This document shows positions 1 to 11,012 of a stretch of 53,762 nucleotides of DNA, piece by piece. Position numbers and translations under genes: made by a program. Position 1 is the first letter of the stretch, and the number at the start of each line of letters is the position of its first letter. Under the pieces are notes generated by a model that saw only the letters and a program-made list of their open reading frames with translations, did no database searches and was not told where the DNA came from. The DNA comes from an uncultured Clostridia bacterium (lineage in GTDB: Bacteria; Bacillota; Clostridia; TANB77; CAG-508): assembly GCA_947631785.1 (NCBI GenBank), contig CANRMR010000009.1:1-53762 (forward strand), written 5' to 3'.

Positions 1-26
1 TTACATTGTTTATTTCTTTTAATATG

Positions 27-92
27 TTACTTGTGTGTGTGTGTGTGTGTGTGTACTCCTGCAACGGTTCTAGCGTTTATTTTGTTTTTCAT
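27..92 (-). CDS. Small repeat-containing ORF, copy 1, apparently in the off frame
   Basis: The ATG at 92 follows a GGAG ribosome-binding site and opens a peptide beginning MKNKINARTVAGV, which runs into an (AC)11 tract read as alternating His-Thr. Tract length leads to Lys-stop after seven repeat residues, giving 21 residues. The conserved tail SNILKE that follows in the paralogue at 52035-52196 is out of frame. The paralogue has (AC)15 and reads through. I infer an off state of a slipped-strand contingency locus. The rest of the tail region lies beyond the window edge. No function is recognised. Confidence 0.5.
   Translation of the reverse strand: MKNKINARTVAGVHTHTHTHK
32..54. repeat. (TG)11 microsatellite
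   Basis: A perfect dinucleotide tract of eleven TG units plus T, inside a small ORF on the minus strand. Gain or loss of a unit moves the reading frame by two bases. Related ORFs at 13326-13523 and 52035-52196 carry (CT)16 and (TG)15 tracts at the same relative place. Confidence 0.95.
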
Positions 93-184
93 TTGTGCTT
101 CTCCTCTTTTTTTCATTTTATATCATAATATTTTGTCTTTTGCAATATCTTTTGAAAAATGTTTTTGTCATAAGCTATAACATT

Positions 185-261
185 TGGTAGCGAGAAGTGG
201 GCTCGAACCACCGACCTACTGGGTATGAACCAGTTGCTCTAGCCAACTGAGCTATCTCGCC
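185..261 (-). tRNA. tRNA-Met (CAT)
   Basis: A 77-nt cloverleaf on the minus strand with encoded CCA (185-187). The acceptor stem is GGCGAGA against TCTCGCT, with a G-U first pair. The D arm is GCTCAGTTGGCTAGAGC. The anticodon stem ACTGG/CCAGT encloses the loop TTCATAC, giving anticodon CAT, and the T loop is TTCGAGC. Sequence around the anticodon resembles elongator tRNA-Met. A tRNA-Ile2 with a modified C34 also carries CAT and cannot be fully excluded from sequence alone. The first pair is not the C-A mismatch of initiator tRNA. Confidence 0.93.
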
Positions 262-339
262 ATATAATGACTTTATTATTATATTAGCATTTTTAAAAAA
301 AGTCAATACAAAATGATTATTTTTTTTAATTTGTCATTA

Positions 340-463
340 CTAGTTAATGGTTTTATATTTAATAAATCTACAAAAGCTGGTCATATTTGGTGTAGGGGCG
401 ATTAAAATCGCCCGCCACGACTCTTCATATTTAACATCCGATTAGTATAAAGCCATTAACTAG
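340..463. mobile_element. MITE copy 1 (CTAGTTAATGG terminal inverted repeats)
   Basis: A 124-bp non-coding element with near-perfect 16-bp terminal inverted repeats (340-355 and 448-463, CTAGTTAATGGTTTTA against its complement with one mismatch). In its centre lies a GC-rich hairpin, GGGCGATTAAAATCGCCC (396-413). Homologous elements occur at 11013-11113 (truncated, inverted) and 31451-31587. No transposase is encoded, so movement would need one supplied in trans. Confidence 0.8.
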
Positions 464-517
464 AAACAATTATTTTAAAAAGGAGCACGTTCTTGTCTTA
501 CGTGCCCTTATTATTTA

Positions 518-823
518 TTAATCACCTATTTCTTTATCTTCTTTATCTTCAAATTTTTTTCCTTCATCTATTTTTTCTCTCATTTTATTAAGAGTTTCTT
601 TAGAAATTTCAGCCTTTGGTATTAGATTAGATTTTTTTGTATGAGAAGTTGGCTGGCTAAAAAATTCTTCTTCTAATTTTTTTATTTTATTTCTTGATTT
701 TTCAATATCTGCAAAATTTAATTTTGCATCATCTAGTTCTTCTATATTATCAGGCTCTGTTAATTTTTTAAATAAATCTTTTATTGATGAAAAAATATTA
801 TTTTTTTCTTTTACTTTTTCCAT
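518..823 (-). CDS. Hypothetical charged protein (101 aa)
   Basis: I do not recognise this gene. It encodes 101 residues, rich in Lys and Glu, with no signal peptide or membrane segment. A central helix-prone stretch runs around SRNKIKKLEEEF and the tail is acidic (KEDKEIGD). It lies downstream of rpoD on the same strand, separated by about 110 bp, so it could be co-transcribed with dnaG-rpoD or have its own promoter. Translation start is unusual: the AGAGGTGAA ribosome-binding site is 30 nt from the ATG, with a perfect 10-bp hairpin between them (listed separately). No alternative in-frame start with better spacing is visible. Confidence 0.7.
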   Translation of the reverse strand: MEKVKEKNNIFSSIKDLFKKLTEPDNIEELDDAKLNFADIEKSRNKIKKLEEEFFSQPTSHTKKSNLIPKAEISKETLNKMREKIDEGKKFEDKEDKEIGD

Positions 824-862
824 ATATTCGTTCTTAGAAAAAATTTCTAAGAATTCACCTCT
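824..862 (-). promoter_or_regulatory. Hairpin between Shine-Dalgarno and start codon
   Basis: On the minus strand, AGAGGTGAA (854-862) is followed by the hairpin TTCTTAGAAA-TTT-TTTCTAAGAA (831-853) and then seven bases before the ATG at 823. Linear spacing is too long for initiation, but folding of the 23-nt hairpin would leave about 7 nt, an ideal distance. I infer that translation of the 101-aa gene needs this hairpin to be folded. Confidence 0.6.
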
Positions 863-932
863 TTCTTTGTAAACTATTTTTATATTAACATAAAATTACA
901 GAAAAGTCAATAGTTTATCAATATTTCATGTA

Positions 933-2096
933 TTATCCCATGTAGTCCCTTAATTTTTTACTTCTACTTGGATGTCTTAATTTTCTTAATGCTTTTGCTT
1001 CAATTTGTCTTATTCTTTCACGTGTTACCTCAAATTCTTTTCCAACTTCTTCTAAAGTTCTTGCTTTACCATCTTCTAATCCAAATCTTAGTTTTAAAAC
1101 TTTTGCTTCTCTTGGTGTTAATGTATTCATAACTTCTTCCAATTGCTCTTTAAGTAGAGTGTATGCTGCAGAATCGTGAGGTGCTGGTGAATCATCATCT
1201 TGTATAAAATCTCCTAAATGACTGTCATCTTCTTCTCCTATTGGTGTTTCAAGTGATACTGGATCTTGTGCTATTTTTTGTATTTCAACTACTTTTTCTA
1301 TTGGCATTTCCAATTCTTGTGCAATTTCTTCTGGGGTTGGTTCGCGCCCAAATTTTTGTAATAAGTGTCTTGATGTTCTAATTAATTTGTTAATTGTTTC
1401 TACCATATGCACAGGTATTCTTATTGTTCTTGCTTGGTCTGCAATTGCTCTTGTTATAGCTTGTCTAATCCACCACGTAGCATAAGTACTAAATTTATAT
1501 CCTTTTGTATAATCAAATTTTTCAACAGCTTTTATAAGTCCCATGTTTCCTTCTTGAATTAGATCTAAAAATAGCATTCCTCTGCCTACATATTTTTTTG
1601 CAATACTTACTACCAATCTTAAATTTGATTCCGATAATTTTTGCTTTGCTTCTTCGTCCCCTTCTAAAACTCGTTTTGCAAGTTCTAATTCTTGATCATA
1701 GTTTAAAAGTGGAATTTTACCAATTTCCCTTAAATACATTCTTACAGGGTCATCAACACTAACCCCTTCAAAATTATTTAAATTTAAGTCCTCAACTGGT
1801 ATGTCTTCTACTTCATTTAGTTCATCAATATTTGGTTCTTCTTCTATGTCGTCTTGCAAAATATCTACACCAATTTCTTCAAAAGCATCAAAAACTTTAT
1901 CTATTTGGTCTGGATTTACATCTTCTAATTCTGTTGCAATTTCTCCATATGTTATTTTTCCTTTTTCCTTTGCTTTTTGTAATATGCTAGATACTTTTTC
2001 TTTTGTCTTGTTATTTTCTTCATCTACTAATTCGTCATTTTGTTTTACATTTTTTTCTTCTATTTGCACATTTTCTTCTTCTTTTTTCTTAGACAT
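933..2096 (-). CDS. rpoD: Primary sigma factor RpoD/SigA
   Basis: The housekeeping sigma-70 factor that directs RNA polymerase to -35/-10 promoters. At 387 aa it has the compact size usual in Firmicutes. Region 1.2 starts near residue 114 ([13 protein letters not shown]). Region 2 includes the -10 recognition helix with [13 protein letters not shown], and region 4.2 is a helix-turn-helix, [20 protein letters not shown], near residue 345. The N-terminus is acidic (region 1.1). The start follows a G-rich site (AGGGGGG) about ten bases upstream. It follows dnaG by 15 bp, the classical dnaG-rpoD macromolecular-synthesis operon. Confidence 0.97.
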   Translation of the reverse strand: MSKKKEEENVQIEEKNVKQNDELVDEENNKTKEKVSSILQKAKEKGKITYGEIATELEDVNPDQIDKVFDAFEEIGVDILQDDIEEEPNIDELNEVEDIPVEDLNLNNFEGVSVDDPVRMYLREIGKIPLLNYDQELELAKRVLEGDEEAKQKLSESNLRLVVSIAKKYVGRGMLFLDLIQEGNMGLIKAVEKFDYTKGYKFSTYATWWIRQAITRAIADQARTIRIPVHMVETINKLIRTSRHLLQKFGREPTPEEIAQELEMPIEKVVEIQKIAQDPVSLETPIGEEDDSHLGDFIQDDDSPAPHDSAAYTLLKEQLEEVMNTLTPREAKVLKLRFGLEDGKARTLEEVGKEFEVTRERIRQIEAKALRKLRHPSRSKKLRDYMG

Positions 2097-2111
2097 TTTT
2101 GTTTTTCCCCC

Positions 2112-3903
2112 CTATTTCATTTTAGCTAACTTTATAATAATATCATTTAATTGTTTTTCTAATAAAGAGATTTCCTCACTACTTTTGCTTTTATCCTCTA
2201 ATTTTTTCAAAATATTATTTCTTTTTGCTATAATCTTTTCTCTTTCATAAGTGTGAATTAAATCCTCTTCAGCTTTATTTATGTCTGTTATTTCAAAATC
2301 ATATGCCATAATATAAGTAATATGACTTACCAATTCTTCATCATCTATATTATTTAATATACTATTTACATTTTCATTTCCTTTTTCTAGCTCTTGATAT
2401 AACTTTTGCAAAATTGTTTTATTTTTATCTAATTTAAAATCTTCTGGCATAATTACATCTTTTATTTTATTATATGTATTTTGTCCATTATTTATTAATA
2501 ACGCAATAACCATATTTTCTCTTTTGATTGTTTTTTCTGAAATTTGTTCTTCTTTATTTTGTATAGAAGTTGTTCTATTTATTTTTGGCATTTCTAGTAA
2601 TTTTTGTGTATTTTGATTTTTTCTATTTATTTTGTTTATTTGAGCATAAATTGCTTCTTTTGAAACATTATATTCTTTTGCAATTTTTTCAATATATATT
2701 TCTTGTTCTATTGCATTATCAACCTTTGATAAAATTTTTGCTACCTCATTTAAAAATTTTATTTTATCACTTGTACTTTCTATGTTTAAACTATTTTTTA
2801 AATTTTTAACTTTAAATTCTACTAATGAAATTGCTTCTTCAACGCTTTTTTCAAATCTTCCGAGAACCAAATTTTATAACAAACTCATCTGGATCTTTGG
2901 CACCTTCTAATTGAAGAACACGTATGTCATATCCTAAATTTTGTAATATTTCAAGACCTCTTAATGTTGCAGCTTGTCCTGCACCATCTGAATCATAGCC
3001 AATAATTATTTTTTCTGCATATTTTCTAAGTAGTCTTCCCTGATGTTCTGTTAGTGCTGTTCCAAGTGATGCAACAACATTTGTAATTCCCCTTTGATAA
3101 AGCGAAATTGCATCCATATATCCTTCTACAATAATAATTTGTCTTTTTCCACTTCTTTTTGCCACATTTAATCCAAAAAGTTGTCTTCCTTTGCTATATA
3201 CAATATTTTCTGGTGAATTAATATATTTTGGTTTTGAATCATCTAATACTCTACCACCAAAAGCAATTACTCTATCTTTTACATCTTTAATTGGAAACAT
3301 AAGCCTATTTTTAAATCTATCAAAATATCTACCATTTGATGATTTATTTACCAAACTTGAAGCTAATATTTCCTCATCTGAAAATCCCTTTTGTTTTAAT
3401 AATTTATATATTTCATCATAATTTCCAGAATACCCAATACTAAATGTTTTTAAAGTGTTGTTATCCAACTTTCTTTTTTTTATATATTCTTGAGCAATTT
3501 TAGATGTACTTAAATATAATTTTTCGTGGTAGAATGTTGCAACAATATTATTTATTTCATATACTTTTGATTTGAGTTCTAACATTTTGTTATCTTTATC
3601 ATTTTCTAATGTAGGCAAAACTATTCCCGCTTTTTCTGCAAGCATTTGTATTGCTTCTCTAAAATCAATGTTTTCCATTTTTTGTATAAAACGAAAAACA
3701 TCCCCTCCTATTCCACATCCAAAACAATGAAAAATTTGTTTTTCTTGTGATACAGAAAAAGAAGGTGACTTTTCATTATGAAATGGGCAAAGTCCAAAGT
3801 AATTCCTGCCACTTCTTTTTAATGCTACGTATTGTGATACTATTTCTACTATGTCATTATTATTTCTAATTTCATCTATTAATTCATCACTATATCGTGT
3901 CAT
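2112..3903 (-). CDS. dnaG: DNA primase DnaG, frame broken at an in-frame CGG
   Basis: The replicative primase that synthesises RNA primers. The N-terminal zinc-binding domain shows CPFH and CFGC (about residues 39-64), the TOPRIM core has IIIVEGYMDAISL and GYDSDGAGQAA, and the C-terminal half is the DnaB-interacting part. The gene is split: the first frame ends at a TGA at 2851 shortly after codon CGG (2862-2860). Omitting the C of CGG joins FVIKFGS to GRFEKSVEEA and gives 596 aa, the normal length. The same break pattern recurs in five other genes here, so I annotate one recoded gene rather than a pseudogene. First gene of dnaG-rpoD. Confidence 0.9.
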
Positions 3904-4022
3904 TTTTCACTTGCCTTCCTTTTTACATATTTATACTATTCGACATAATTTCTTTAAATCCTTCTTTGAGTATTATTAATATATTTTATTTTTGTTTATT
4001 TGTCATATTTTTTAAAAAGTTA

Positions 4023-4046
4023 AACCCCAGATTTTCCTGGGGTTTG
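4023..4046 (-). terminator. Rho-independent terminator after carD
   Basis: The 9-bp stem AAACCCCAG/CTGGGGTTT with a 6-nt loop lies 45 bp past the carD stop and is followed on the minus strand by a T-rich stretch. It separates carD from dnaG. Confidence 0.8.
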
Positions 4047-4091
4047 TTAATTTTATAAAATATATATTATACTTTTTATCTTTATGTTTGT

Positions 4092-4670
4092 TTAAGATAC
4101 ATTGGTATTATCATCGCTTCCATCAAATGGAATAAATTTATTTACTACATTTGATACAGTTTCATTTGCATTTTCTAATGTAAACTCTTTAAATGATTGA
4201 GTTATTTTATTATCTACTAATCCTTCTACTTCTTCATATGAAGCATGCTCTGCTAAAACTAGTTCACTTACTAAAATTTGTTTTGCATTTTCAAGCATTT
4301 TCTTTTCACCTGTAGATAAACCTTTTTCTTTTTGTTTAAAACTTAAATTTCTAACTACATCTGCTACTTCGTAAATATCTCCTGTTTTCATTTTATCCAT
4401 ATTATCACGATATCTTTTATTCCAATTTTGTGACATGTCTGTTTTGTCTTCTTCTAATATTTCAAATACTTTTTCAGCAGATTTTTTATCAATAACATTC
4501 CTTACACCAATTTCTTCTGCTTTTTTAATTGGTACCATTACTTTTACTTCGCCTGGCATTTTTAAAATATAATAAGATTGCTTTTCTCCTAAAATATCTT
4601 TTTCTTCTATTGCATCTATTACTCCTGCTCCATGCATTGGGTAAACAATATTATCTCCTACATTAAACAT
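4092..4670 (-). CDS. carD: CarD/CdnL-family transcription regulator
   Basis: A CarD_CdnL_TRCF-type protein that binds RNA polymerase beta through its N-terminal Tudor-like domain and stabilises open complexes. The start MFNVGDNIVYPMHGAGVI matches the family opening, where the protein holds the polymerase-contact barrel. The C-terminal helical part contains the SFKQKEKGLSTGEKKML stretch typical of CarD. I use the ATG at 4670, nine bases from AAGGGAG, rather than the TTG at 4679 that almost overlaps the ribosome-binding site. This gives 192 aa, slightly long for the family because of an acidic tail (FDGSDDNTNVS). It has its own terminator. Confidence 0.9.
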   Translation of the reverse strand: MFNVGDNIVYPMHGAGVIDAIEEKDILGEKQSYYILKMPGEVKVMVPIKKAEEIGVRNVIDKKSAEKVFEILEEDKTDMSQNWNKRYRDNMDKMKTGDIYEVADVVRNLSFKQKEKGLSTGEKKMLENAKQILVSELVLAEHASYEEVEGLVDNKITQSFKEFTLENANETVSNVVNKFIPFDGSDDNTNVS

Positions 4671-4788
4671 GTAAGTCAACTCCCTTCCTAGCGTAGTGCA
4701 AAAAAATACGCCTTCTACACTTTTTAGTGTATATAAGCTCTATAAATTTTATATTCTTTAGTTCTTTTTACTGTAATAATTATACCAT

Positions 4789-4828
4789 AAAAAATGGTAA
4801 AAGTCAAAACTTTTACCAAAATTTTTTT
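4789..4828 (-). terminator. Rho-independent terminator after dut
   Basis: An inverted repeat TTGGTAAAAG/CTTTTACCA with a short loop is followed by a T run on the minus strand, just past the dut stop codon. Confidence 0.8.
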
Positions 4829-4835
4829 AATATTT

Positions 4836-5297
4836 TTACATATTTGTTGAACCAAATCCACCTTTTCTTTCTCCTTGTGCACTATCTTGATCTACTGTAT
4901 AAAACTTATGGAAAATCCCTTGTCCTATGCAGTCTCCCTTTTTTATTTCTACGTCTTCATTTTTTATATTATAAAATGCAAACATAATATGACCATCATT
5001 ATCCATGTTTCCATAGTAATCTTTATCTATAATTCCAACACTATTTGCTAAAATTAATCCTTTCTTTCCTGGGTTAGAACTTCTATTTGCAAGCATTAAA
5101 TATTCATCATCTTGCATGTATGCTTTTAAACCTGTTTTTACAAGTGTTGGTTTATCTCCCTTTTTAAAGCTTGGAATTATGCAATCTTCTGCAGCTTCAA
5201 TATCATATCCAGCTGAATATTTTGTTTTTCTTTGTGGCATATTAATTTGTTTATCTTCAAATCCTTTTGCTACTTCAAATCCTCTTAACTTTTCCAT
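4836..5297 (-). CDS. dut: dUTP diphosphatase
   Basis: Hydrolyses dUTP to dUMP and pyrophosphate, keeping uracil out of DNA and supplying dUMP for thymidylate. At 153 aa it is a trimeric-type dUTPase. The five family motifs are seen in order: AGYDIEA (motif 1), NRSSNPGKKG (motif 2), GIIDKDYYGNMDN (motif 3), KKGDCIGQGIF (motif 4) and the Gly-rich C-terminal arm RKGGFGSTN (motif 5). The N-terminus is longer than in short bacterial dUTPases. The ATG follows GGAG at good spacing. The gene appears monocistronic, with a terminator directly after it. Confidence 0.93.
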   Translation of the reverse strand: MEKLRGFEVAKGFEDKQINMPQRKTKYSAGYDIEAAEDCIIPSFKKGDKPTLVKTGLKAYMQDDEYLMLANRSSNPGKKGLILANSVGIIDKDYYGNMDNDGHIMFAFYNIKNEDVEIKKGDCIGQGIFHKFYTVDQDSAQGERKGGFGSTNM

Positions 5298-5457
5298 GTA
5301 AATTCTCCTTTTTTATTTATTTTTTTATTTATTTTATATTTTGATTTTATTTTTGTCAATTGTTTTTTTTATTTTTGTTGTTAAGCACACATCTTTTGTT
5401 TTGTCATATACTATAATAATCAAACTATATACTTACATTTAGGAGGTTACAGAAGAT

Positions 5458-5693
5458 ATGAAGGAAATTCCATTAAATATGCTACCTTTAGATTGTACTG
5501 GAAAAATTAGTAAAATAAATTGCACGCGGGGATATAAAAAGAAGACTTCTCGATTTAGGAATTACTATACGGAACAATGGTTACTGCTGTTTTTAAAAGT
5601 CCTTCAGGTAATCCTACTGCTTATCAAATTCGTGGTACCATTTTGGCCCTTAGAGAAGATTTAAGCAAATATATTAATGTAATAATAAAATAA
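5458..5693 (+). CDS. FeoA-like SH3-domain protein, frame broken at two CGG sites
   Basis: In the raw frame only a short peptide is read. Removing the C of two in-frame CGG triplets (5527-5529 and 5570-5572) gives a 77-aa FeoA-domain protein: an opening MPL-like stretch, then CTGDIKRRLLDLGIT, IGTMVTAVFKSPSGNP, AYQIRGTILALRED and a stop at 5691. FeoA proteins are small SH3-like partners of the FeoB ferrous-iron transporter. The RRLLDLGI-x-x-GT signature is diagnostic. Both restored residues are the conserved glycines of the fold. AGGAGG precedes the ATG. No feoB is nearby, so partner and role are open. One gene with two +1 sites in 236 bp is striking. Confidence 0.8.
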
Positions 5694-5697
5694 ATTT

Positions 5698-5734
5698 GAA
5701 AAAGAAAAGTAAACAAAGTTCACTTTTCTTTTTA
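5698..5734. terminator. Bidirectional terminator between convergent genes
   Basis: An inverted repeat AAAAAGAAAAGT/ACTTTTCTTTTT lies between the stop of the plus-strand FeoA-like gene and the stop of the minus-strand WG-repeat gene, with A and T runs on both sides. Confidence 0.8.
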
Positions 5735-5736
5735 TC

Positions 5737-7263
5737 TTATACATTATTATCATTACTTAATACATTTTCATTTACTACATTCTCGTTTACTACATTTTCA
5801 TTTACTACATTTGTATTCATATTTTCTTGTATATTATTTACATTTTTACTATCTATAATACCATTTGTAACTAAGTACTCAATAATATTAAAATTATAAG
5901 TAGTTGATCTATCATCTTCGTTTTCTGCATCAGGGTTTTCCACAGTATAATTCATATAATATGTATTTACACCTGCATTAGTTACTATATACATTACATC
6001 TGTTGCACATGGAATTAATTCTTTTCCAGTATAATCTATTAATCCATATAATTTATCTTTACAAATAACTATTGCATTTATCTCAGGTATTACAAGCAAA
6101 TTATTTGTAATTTTATCTTTTATAGAAGTTGCAATACATCCTATGCTGTCATATTCTACTGGTAATATTTCTTCTCCTTGTTTGTTATATAATCCCCATT
6201 TGTTGTTTTGTTTTACTGGTATTAAATTATCACATAATAAGTATTGGTTACTAATATCGTTGTTAGAAAAAGTAGATAAATCTATTCCTATTTGATCATA
6301 TTCTGGATATATAACTTTTACATCCTTATCATCTATTACACCATATTTATTGTTACTTTTTACTAAATATAATCCAGAATTTGAACCGTTGTCTATCATT
6401 TTAATTTCATCATATACTAAATTAATTTTTGTAGCACCATTACTTAAAAATATTCCTACACTTCCTGAAGAATTAGTTACAAAAAATTCTTTTTTATTTT
6501 CATTAAACTCAATTTGTCTATATCTAATGTTAATTACTTCATTTAATTTATTATCTAAAACTCCGTATTCACTACCGTTTTCTCTTTGTGTAACAAATAA
6601 ATTATATAAAACAGCCTTTTGATTATTAAAGTTACTATCAATTTCAGTATATCCTTCATCTACCAGTGCTTCATTATATTGATCAAGAAGGTATGGAAGT
6701 GTCATAATTGTTATATTGTTTTTATCTTTATTATATGTAAATTTCAAATTAAAGCCTATTTCTATTCCCTCTGATAATATATACATTTTTCCATTATTAT
6801 ATATATCCCTTACTTGTTCACTTATTTCATATACTTCATAATCATCATTGCTTCCTTTTTCTAATTTACATATTTTATTAGAATTTAAAAAAAATGAAGC
6901 TGTTTCATAATTGTTTTCTATATAACATTTAGTTGTATCTTGAATGTCTAATTTATATTCTCCATCATGAGATACATAAGCATATTCATTTTCTTCTGAT
7001 GTATTAGTGTTAGTGTAAGATGCAAAATCTTTAATTGATACATAAACTTTGCCTGTTTGTTCATCTATTACAAATAAATCATCAGGTACATTACTTATTG
7101 TTTCTCCATCTATTATAATTCTAAACTGAGAAGACTGAAGATTTAAAATTACAAATATAATAGCAATTATTAAAATTATTAAAATAAAAATAGAGATTAA
7201 AATTATTTTTGAAATTTTTTTTGTTTTATTATCTTTTTCTGAATTTTCTGTATAAAAATCCAT
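5737..7263 (-). CDS. Membrane-anchored WG-repeat protein
   Basis: A 508-aa protein with a cytoplasmic N-terminal tail of about 18 residues and one strong membrane segment (about 19-43, rich in Ile), so most of it is outside the cell. Residues 50-85 resemble a copper-amine-oxidase-N-like module (KVYVSIKDFASY). The central and C-terminal parts carry degenerate WG/KWG repeats, for example NKYGVIDDKD, NNKWGLYNKQGEEILPVEYD and KLYGLIDYTGKELIP. Such repeats form surface beta-structures of unknown ligand. The tail has a tandem VVNEN repeat encoded by 15-bp direct repeats at about 5757-5813, open to copy-number change. It ends next to the convergent FeoA-like gene. Confidence 0.8.
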   Translation of the reverse strand: MDFYTENSEKDNKTKKISKIILISIFILIILIIAIIFVILNLQSSQFRIIIDGETISNVPDDLFVIDEQTGKVYVSIKDFASYTNTNTSEENEYAYVSHDGEYKLDIQDTTKCYIENNYETASFFLNSNKICKLEKGSNDDYEVYEISEQVRDIYNNGKMYILSEGIEIGFNLKFTYNKDKNNITIMTLPYLLDQYNEALVDEGYTEIDSNFNNQKAVLYNLFVTQRENGSEYGVLDNKLNEVINIRYRQIEFNENKKEFFVTNSSGSVGIFLSNGATKINLVYDEIKMIDNGSNSGLYLVKSNNKYGVIDDKDVKVIYPEYDQIGIDLSTFSNNDISNQYLLCDNLIPVKQNNKWGLYNKQGEEILPVEYDSIGCIATSIKDKITNNLLVIPEINAIVICKDKLYGLIDYTGKELIPCATDVMYIVTNAGVNTYYMNYTVENPDAENEDDRSTTYNFNIIEYLVTNGIIDSKNVNNIQENMNTNVVNENVVNENVVNENVLSNDNNV

Positions 7264-7280
7264 ATCTATTCCCCCTATTT

Positions 7281-8429
<1,149 letters not shown>

Positions 8430-9452
8430 TTATATAATTAGCATTGCATCTCCAAAACTAAAAAATCTATATTTTTCTTTAACTGCTTGTTTATATGCAT
8501 TCATAATATATTCTTTTCCTGCTAAGGCTGAAACTAACATAAGCAAAGTAGATTCTGGCAAATGGAAATTGGTTATAAGTCCATCTAATATTTTAAATTT
8601 ATAACCTGGATAAATAAATATTTTAGTATCTCCTTCTACAGCATTTACTTTTCCATTTTCATCTGCAACAGTTTCTAATACTCTACATGACGTTGTCCCA
8701 ACTGCAATTACCCTTTTTCCATTTTCTTTTGCATTATTTATTTTATCCGCATCCTCTTTTTTTATATAATAATGTTCAGAATGCATTTGGTGGTTTTCTA
8801 CTGTCTCTTCCTTTACAGGTCTAAATGTACCTATTCCAACATGCAGCGTTACATTTGCAATAATTACACCTTTTTCTTCTAACTTTTTAAATAATTCTTT
8901 GGTAAAATGTAATCCTGCAGTTGGTGCTGCAGCTGATCCATCATATTTTGCATAAACAGTTTGATATCTATTTTTTTGTTTTAACTCTTCGTGTATATAT
9001 GGTGGTAATGGCATAAGTCCAATTTTGTCTAATATTTCATTAAATATACCATCATAAATAAACTCTACCTTTCTAGTTCCACCTTCCATTGTATCTAGTA
9101 TTTTAGCTTTTAACATGCCATCTTTAAATATAACTGTTGTTCCAATATGCAATTTATTTCCTGGTCTTACAATACATTCCCAAATGTCTTTTTCTATATT
9201 TTTAAGTAGCAAAAACTCTACATTTGCCCCTGTTTCTTTTTTTCCATATAGCCTTGCTGGTATTACTTTTGTATTATTTCTGACTAGTACATCACCTGGA
9301 TTTAAGTAATCAGCAATATCTTTAAATATTTTGTGCTCTATTGTTTTTTTGTTTCTTTCTAACACCATTAACCTTGACTCATCCCTATTTTTAATTGGTG
9401 TTTGCGCAATTAATTCTTGTGGTAAATCATAATTAAAATCTGATACTTTCAA
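8430..9452 (-). CDS. queA: S-adenosylmethionine:tRNA ribosyltransferase-isomerase
   Basis: Transfers and isomerises the ribosyl moiety of S-adenosylmethionine onto preQ1-tRNA to form epoxyqueuosine. The 340-aa length is normal. Family blocks include [15 protein letters not shown] at the N-terminus, [23 protein letters not shown] and [16 protein letters not shown]. The start codon is TTG at 9452, six bases from GGAG, with no ATG nearby. It forms a queA-tgt operon. Confidence 0.97.
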   Translation of the reverse strand: MKVSDFNYDLPQELIAQTPIKNRDESRLMVLERNKKTIEHKIFKDIADYLNPGDVLVRNNTKVIPARLYGKKETGANVEFLLLKNIEKDIWECIVRPGNKLHIGTTVIFKDGMLKAKILDTMEGGTRKVEFIYDGIFNEILDKIGLMPLPPYIHEELKQKNRYQTVYAKYDGSAAAPTAGLHFTKELFKKLEEKGVIIANVTLHVGIGTFRPVKEETVENHQMHSEHYYIKKEDADKINNAKENGKRVIAVGTTSCRVLETVADENGKVNAVEGDTKIFIYPGYKFKILDGLITNFHLPESTLLMLVSALAGKEYIMNAYKQAVKEKYRFFSFGDAMLII

Positions 9453-9483
9453 TTTTTTCTCCTTATAAAAGCTATATATATTA

Positions 9484-10833
9484 TTAATTCTTTTTACTAA
9501 ATGATTTTCCTATTGTTGTAAATATGCTTGCAAATTCTTCTATAAAATTGCTTGGTTCTTTAAACACTTGACTTGTTTTATCATAAGAATAAGTAAAATT
9601 ACTATTATGTATTGGTTTATGAGTATACATTTCTTCTAAAATTCCAACTCTTTCCCCTGTTTGCTTATCTACTATATTTTTTCTCATGTAATCTTTATAC
9701 CAATCATATAATCCTACTAGTCTTTGATTCCAATATCCATAGTTTTCATTATTATGCAATGCTGGTACTTCATATCCATATTCTTTTTGGTTTCTTTCTA
9801 ATGTATGTAAATATTCATGTACCCATACTTCTTCTGGAAATGTGTTTATACTAGAATTATATTGATACAGATAACTTGCCTCATTATCTGGAAGTCTAAT
9901 ATTAGAAAAACCTATTCCATAATAATCCATCCCACCAAGACCTATCCAGTCATTTACTTTAATTGCAGATTTATTAATATTATTTCCAAATCGTACAACT
10001 ACAAATATATGGTCATATTCTTTTTGAGATACTACACTATCTATTAAATTTTCTACATTTTTTGGTGCTACAAAATACCCGTTTTCTTCATCATAAGATA
10101 AAGAATTAAGTGGCTCTACTACTCTATACATTTCATAATTTATGTCTAATTTATTACTAGATAAAGTTTTGCAAGATTGTTTAAATCTTTCCATATTTTG
10201 ACTTACTGTATTTATATCATTGTCAGAAATATGTAATTTTATATTTTCTCCATCTATATTAACATCAATATTTTCTATAATAAAACATGCAACATCCCAT
10301 GTATCATCTGTATCTTCTACTCCTGATTCTATAGTAAAGTCTGAAAACCAAGCTGTTCCTTTTGCATTATCTTCATTTCCACCTAGTCTAAAACCAATAT
10401 CTATAGTATTTCTGTTTTTAGAGTCAAATAAAAACTCTAATTTTTGCCAATCATTTGTGCCAACAATACTTTTAGATTGCTCTACTGTATCAGCTATACA
10501 AATTAATGCACCTGATGTTGATATTTCTTGTTGTGTTACAACATTTTCTGTTTTAACCATACAAGTTACTTTATATGGTGTATTTGGCATTACTTCTATT
10601 TGCTTATGTAACATTGCATCATTAAAATCTTCTGAAGAAATTTTATAACTACTATTTTTTGAATATTTTACTTTACTATCTCTTTTAAATACAGATTGAT
10701 GTGCATATAATTCGGCTTTTGAAAAATCATTAAAATTATTTTGTTTAAATAAAGAAAATACTATATATAACACAATAATTAAAATAACAACAAATATGAT
10801 ATTTAATAATTTTGTTTTATCTTTTTTTATCAT
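9484..10833 (-). CDS. Membrane-anchored metalloprotease-like protein with carbohydrate-binding-like domain
   Basis: 449 aa, family not firmly recognised. A single membrane segment (about residues 9-27, [18 protein letters not shown]) places the rest outside the cell. Residues 60-170 resemble a CBM4/9-type jelly roll ([33 protein letters not shown]). The C-terminal region has [13 protein letters not shown] around residue 345, an HEXXH zinc motif, followed by NENYGYW and a conserved-looking helical tail. An extracellular zinc peptidase is likely; substrate unknown. It is upstream of queA on the same strand with a 31-bp gap and could be co-transcribed. Confidence 0.6.
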   Translation of the reverse strand: MIKKDKTKLLNIIFVVILIIVLYIVFSLFKQNNFNDFSKAELYAHQSVFKRDSKVKYSKNSSYKISSEDFNDAMLHKQIEVMPNTPYKVTCMVKTENVVTQQEISTSGALICIADTVEQSKSIVGTNDWQKLEFLFDSKNRNTIDIGFRLGGNEDNAKGTAWFSDFTIESGVEDTDDTWDVACFIIENIDVNIDGENIKLHISDNDINTVSQNMERFKQSCKTLSSNKLDINYEMYRVVEPLNSLSYDEENGYFVAPKNVENLIDSVVSQKEYDHIFVVVRFGNNINKSAIKVNDWIGLGGMDYYGIGFSNIRLPDNEASYLYQYNSSINTFPEEVWVHEYLHTLERNQKEYGYEVPALHNNENYGYWNQRLVGLYDWYKDYMRKNIVDKQTGERVGILEEMYTHKPIHNSNFTYSYDKTSQVFKEPSNFIEEFASIFTTIGKSFSKKN

Positions 10834-11012
10834 TTTTTAGCCTCTTTCGCATAACTTTTACTTTAAATTTATGAAAGTGGACTTTTTTATAAATTTATCT
10901 TTGTTTTAGGTATTTTAAAGTCCCATGTATTTGCTATTTAAATACTTCTACATTATACTAAATTTTATAATAATTAACAATAGTTTTTTTAATTTTAAAA
11001 TATATTTTTTTG

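Noticed and set aside
1801-2250. Long plus-strand open frames opposite rpoD, topA, hydA, hydB, dxs and others
   Set aside because: They lie wholly opposite strongly conserved genes, lack ribosome-binding sites and have Ser/Phe/Leu-rich composition expected from antisense of AT-rich coding DNA.
2112-3903. Reading dnaG, comM, folD, the feoA-like gene and the RT as ordinary pseudogenes
   Set aside because: dnaG and folD are essential or nearly so, the remainder of each gene is perfectly conserved, and every break has the same CGG-glycine form. Decay would give varied lesions.
5737-5815. VVNEN tandem repeat as a separate repeat element
   Set aside because: It is an in-frame expansion within the WG-repeat protein and is noted there.
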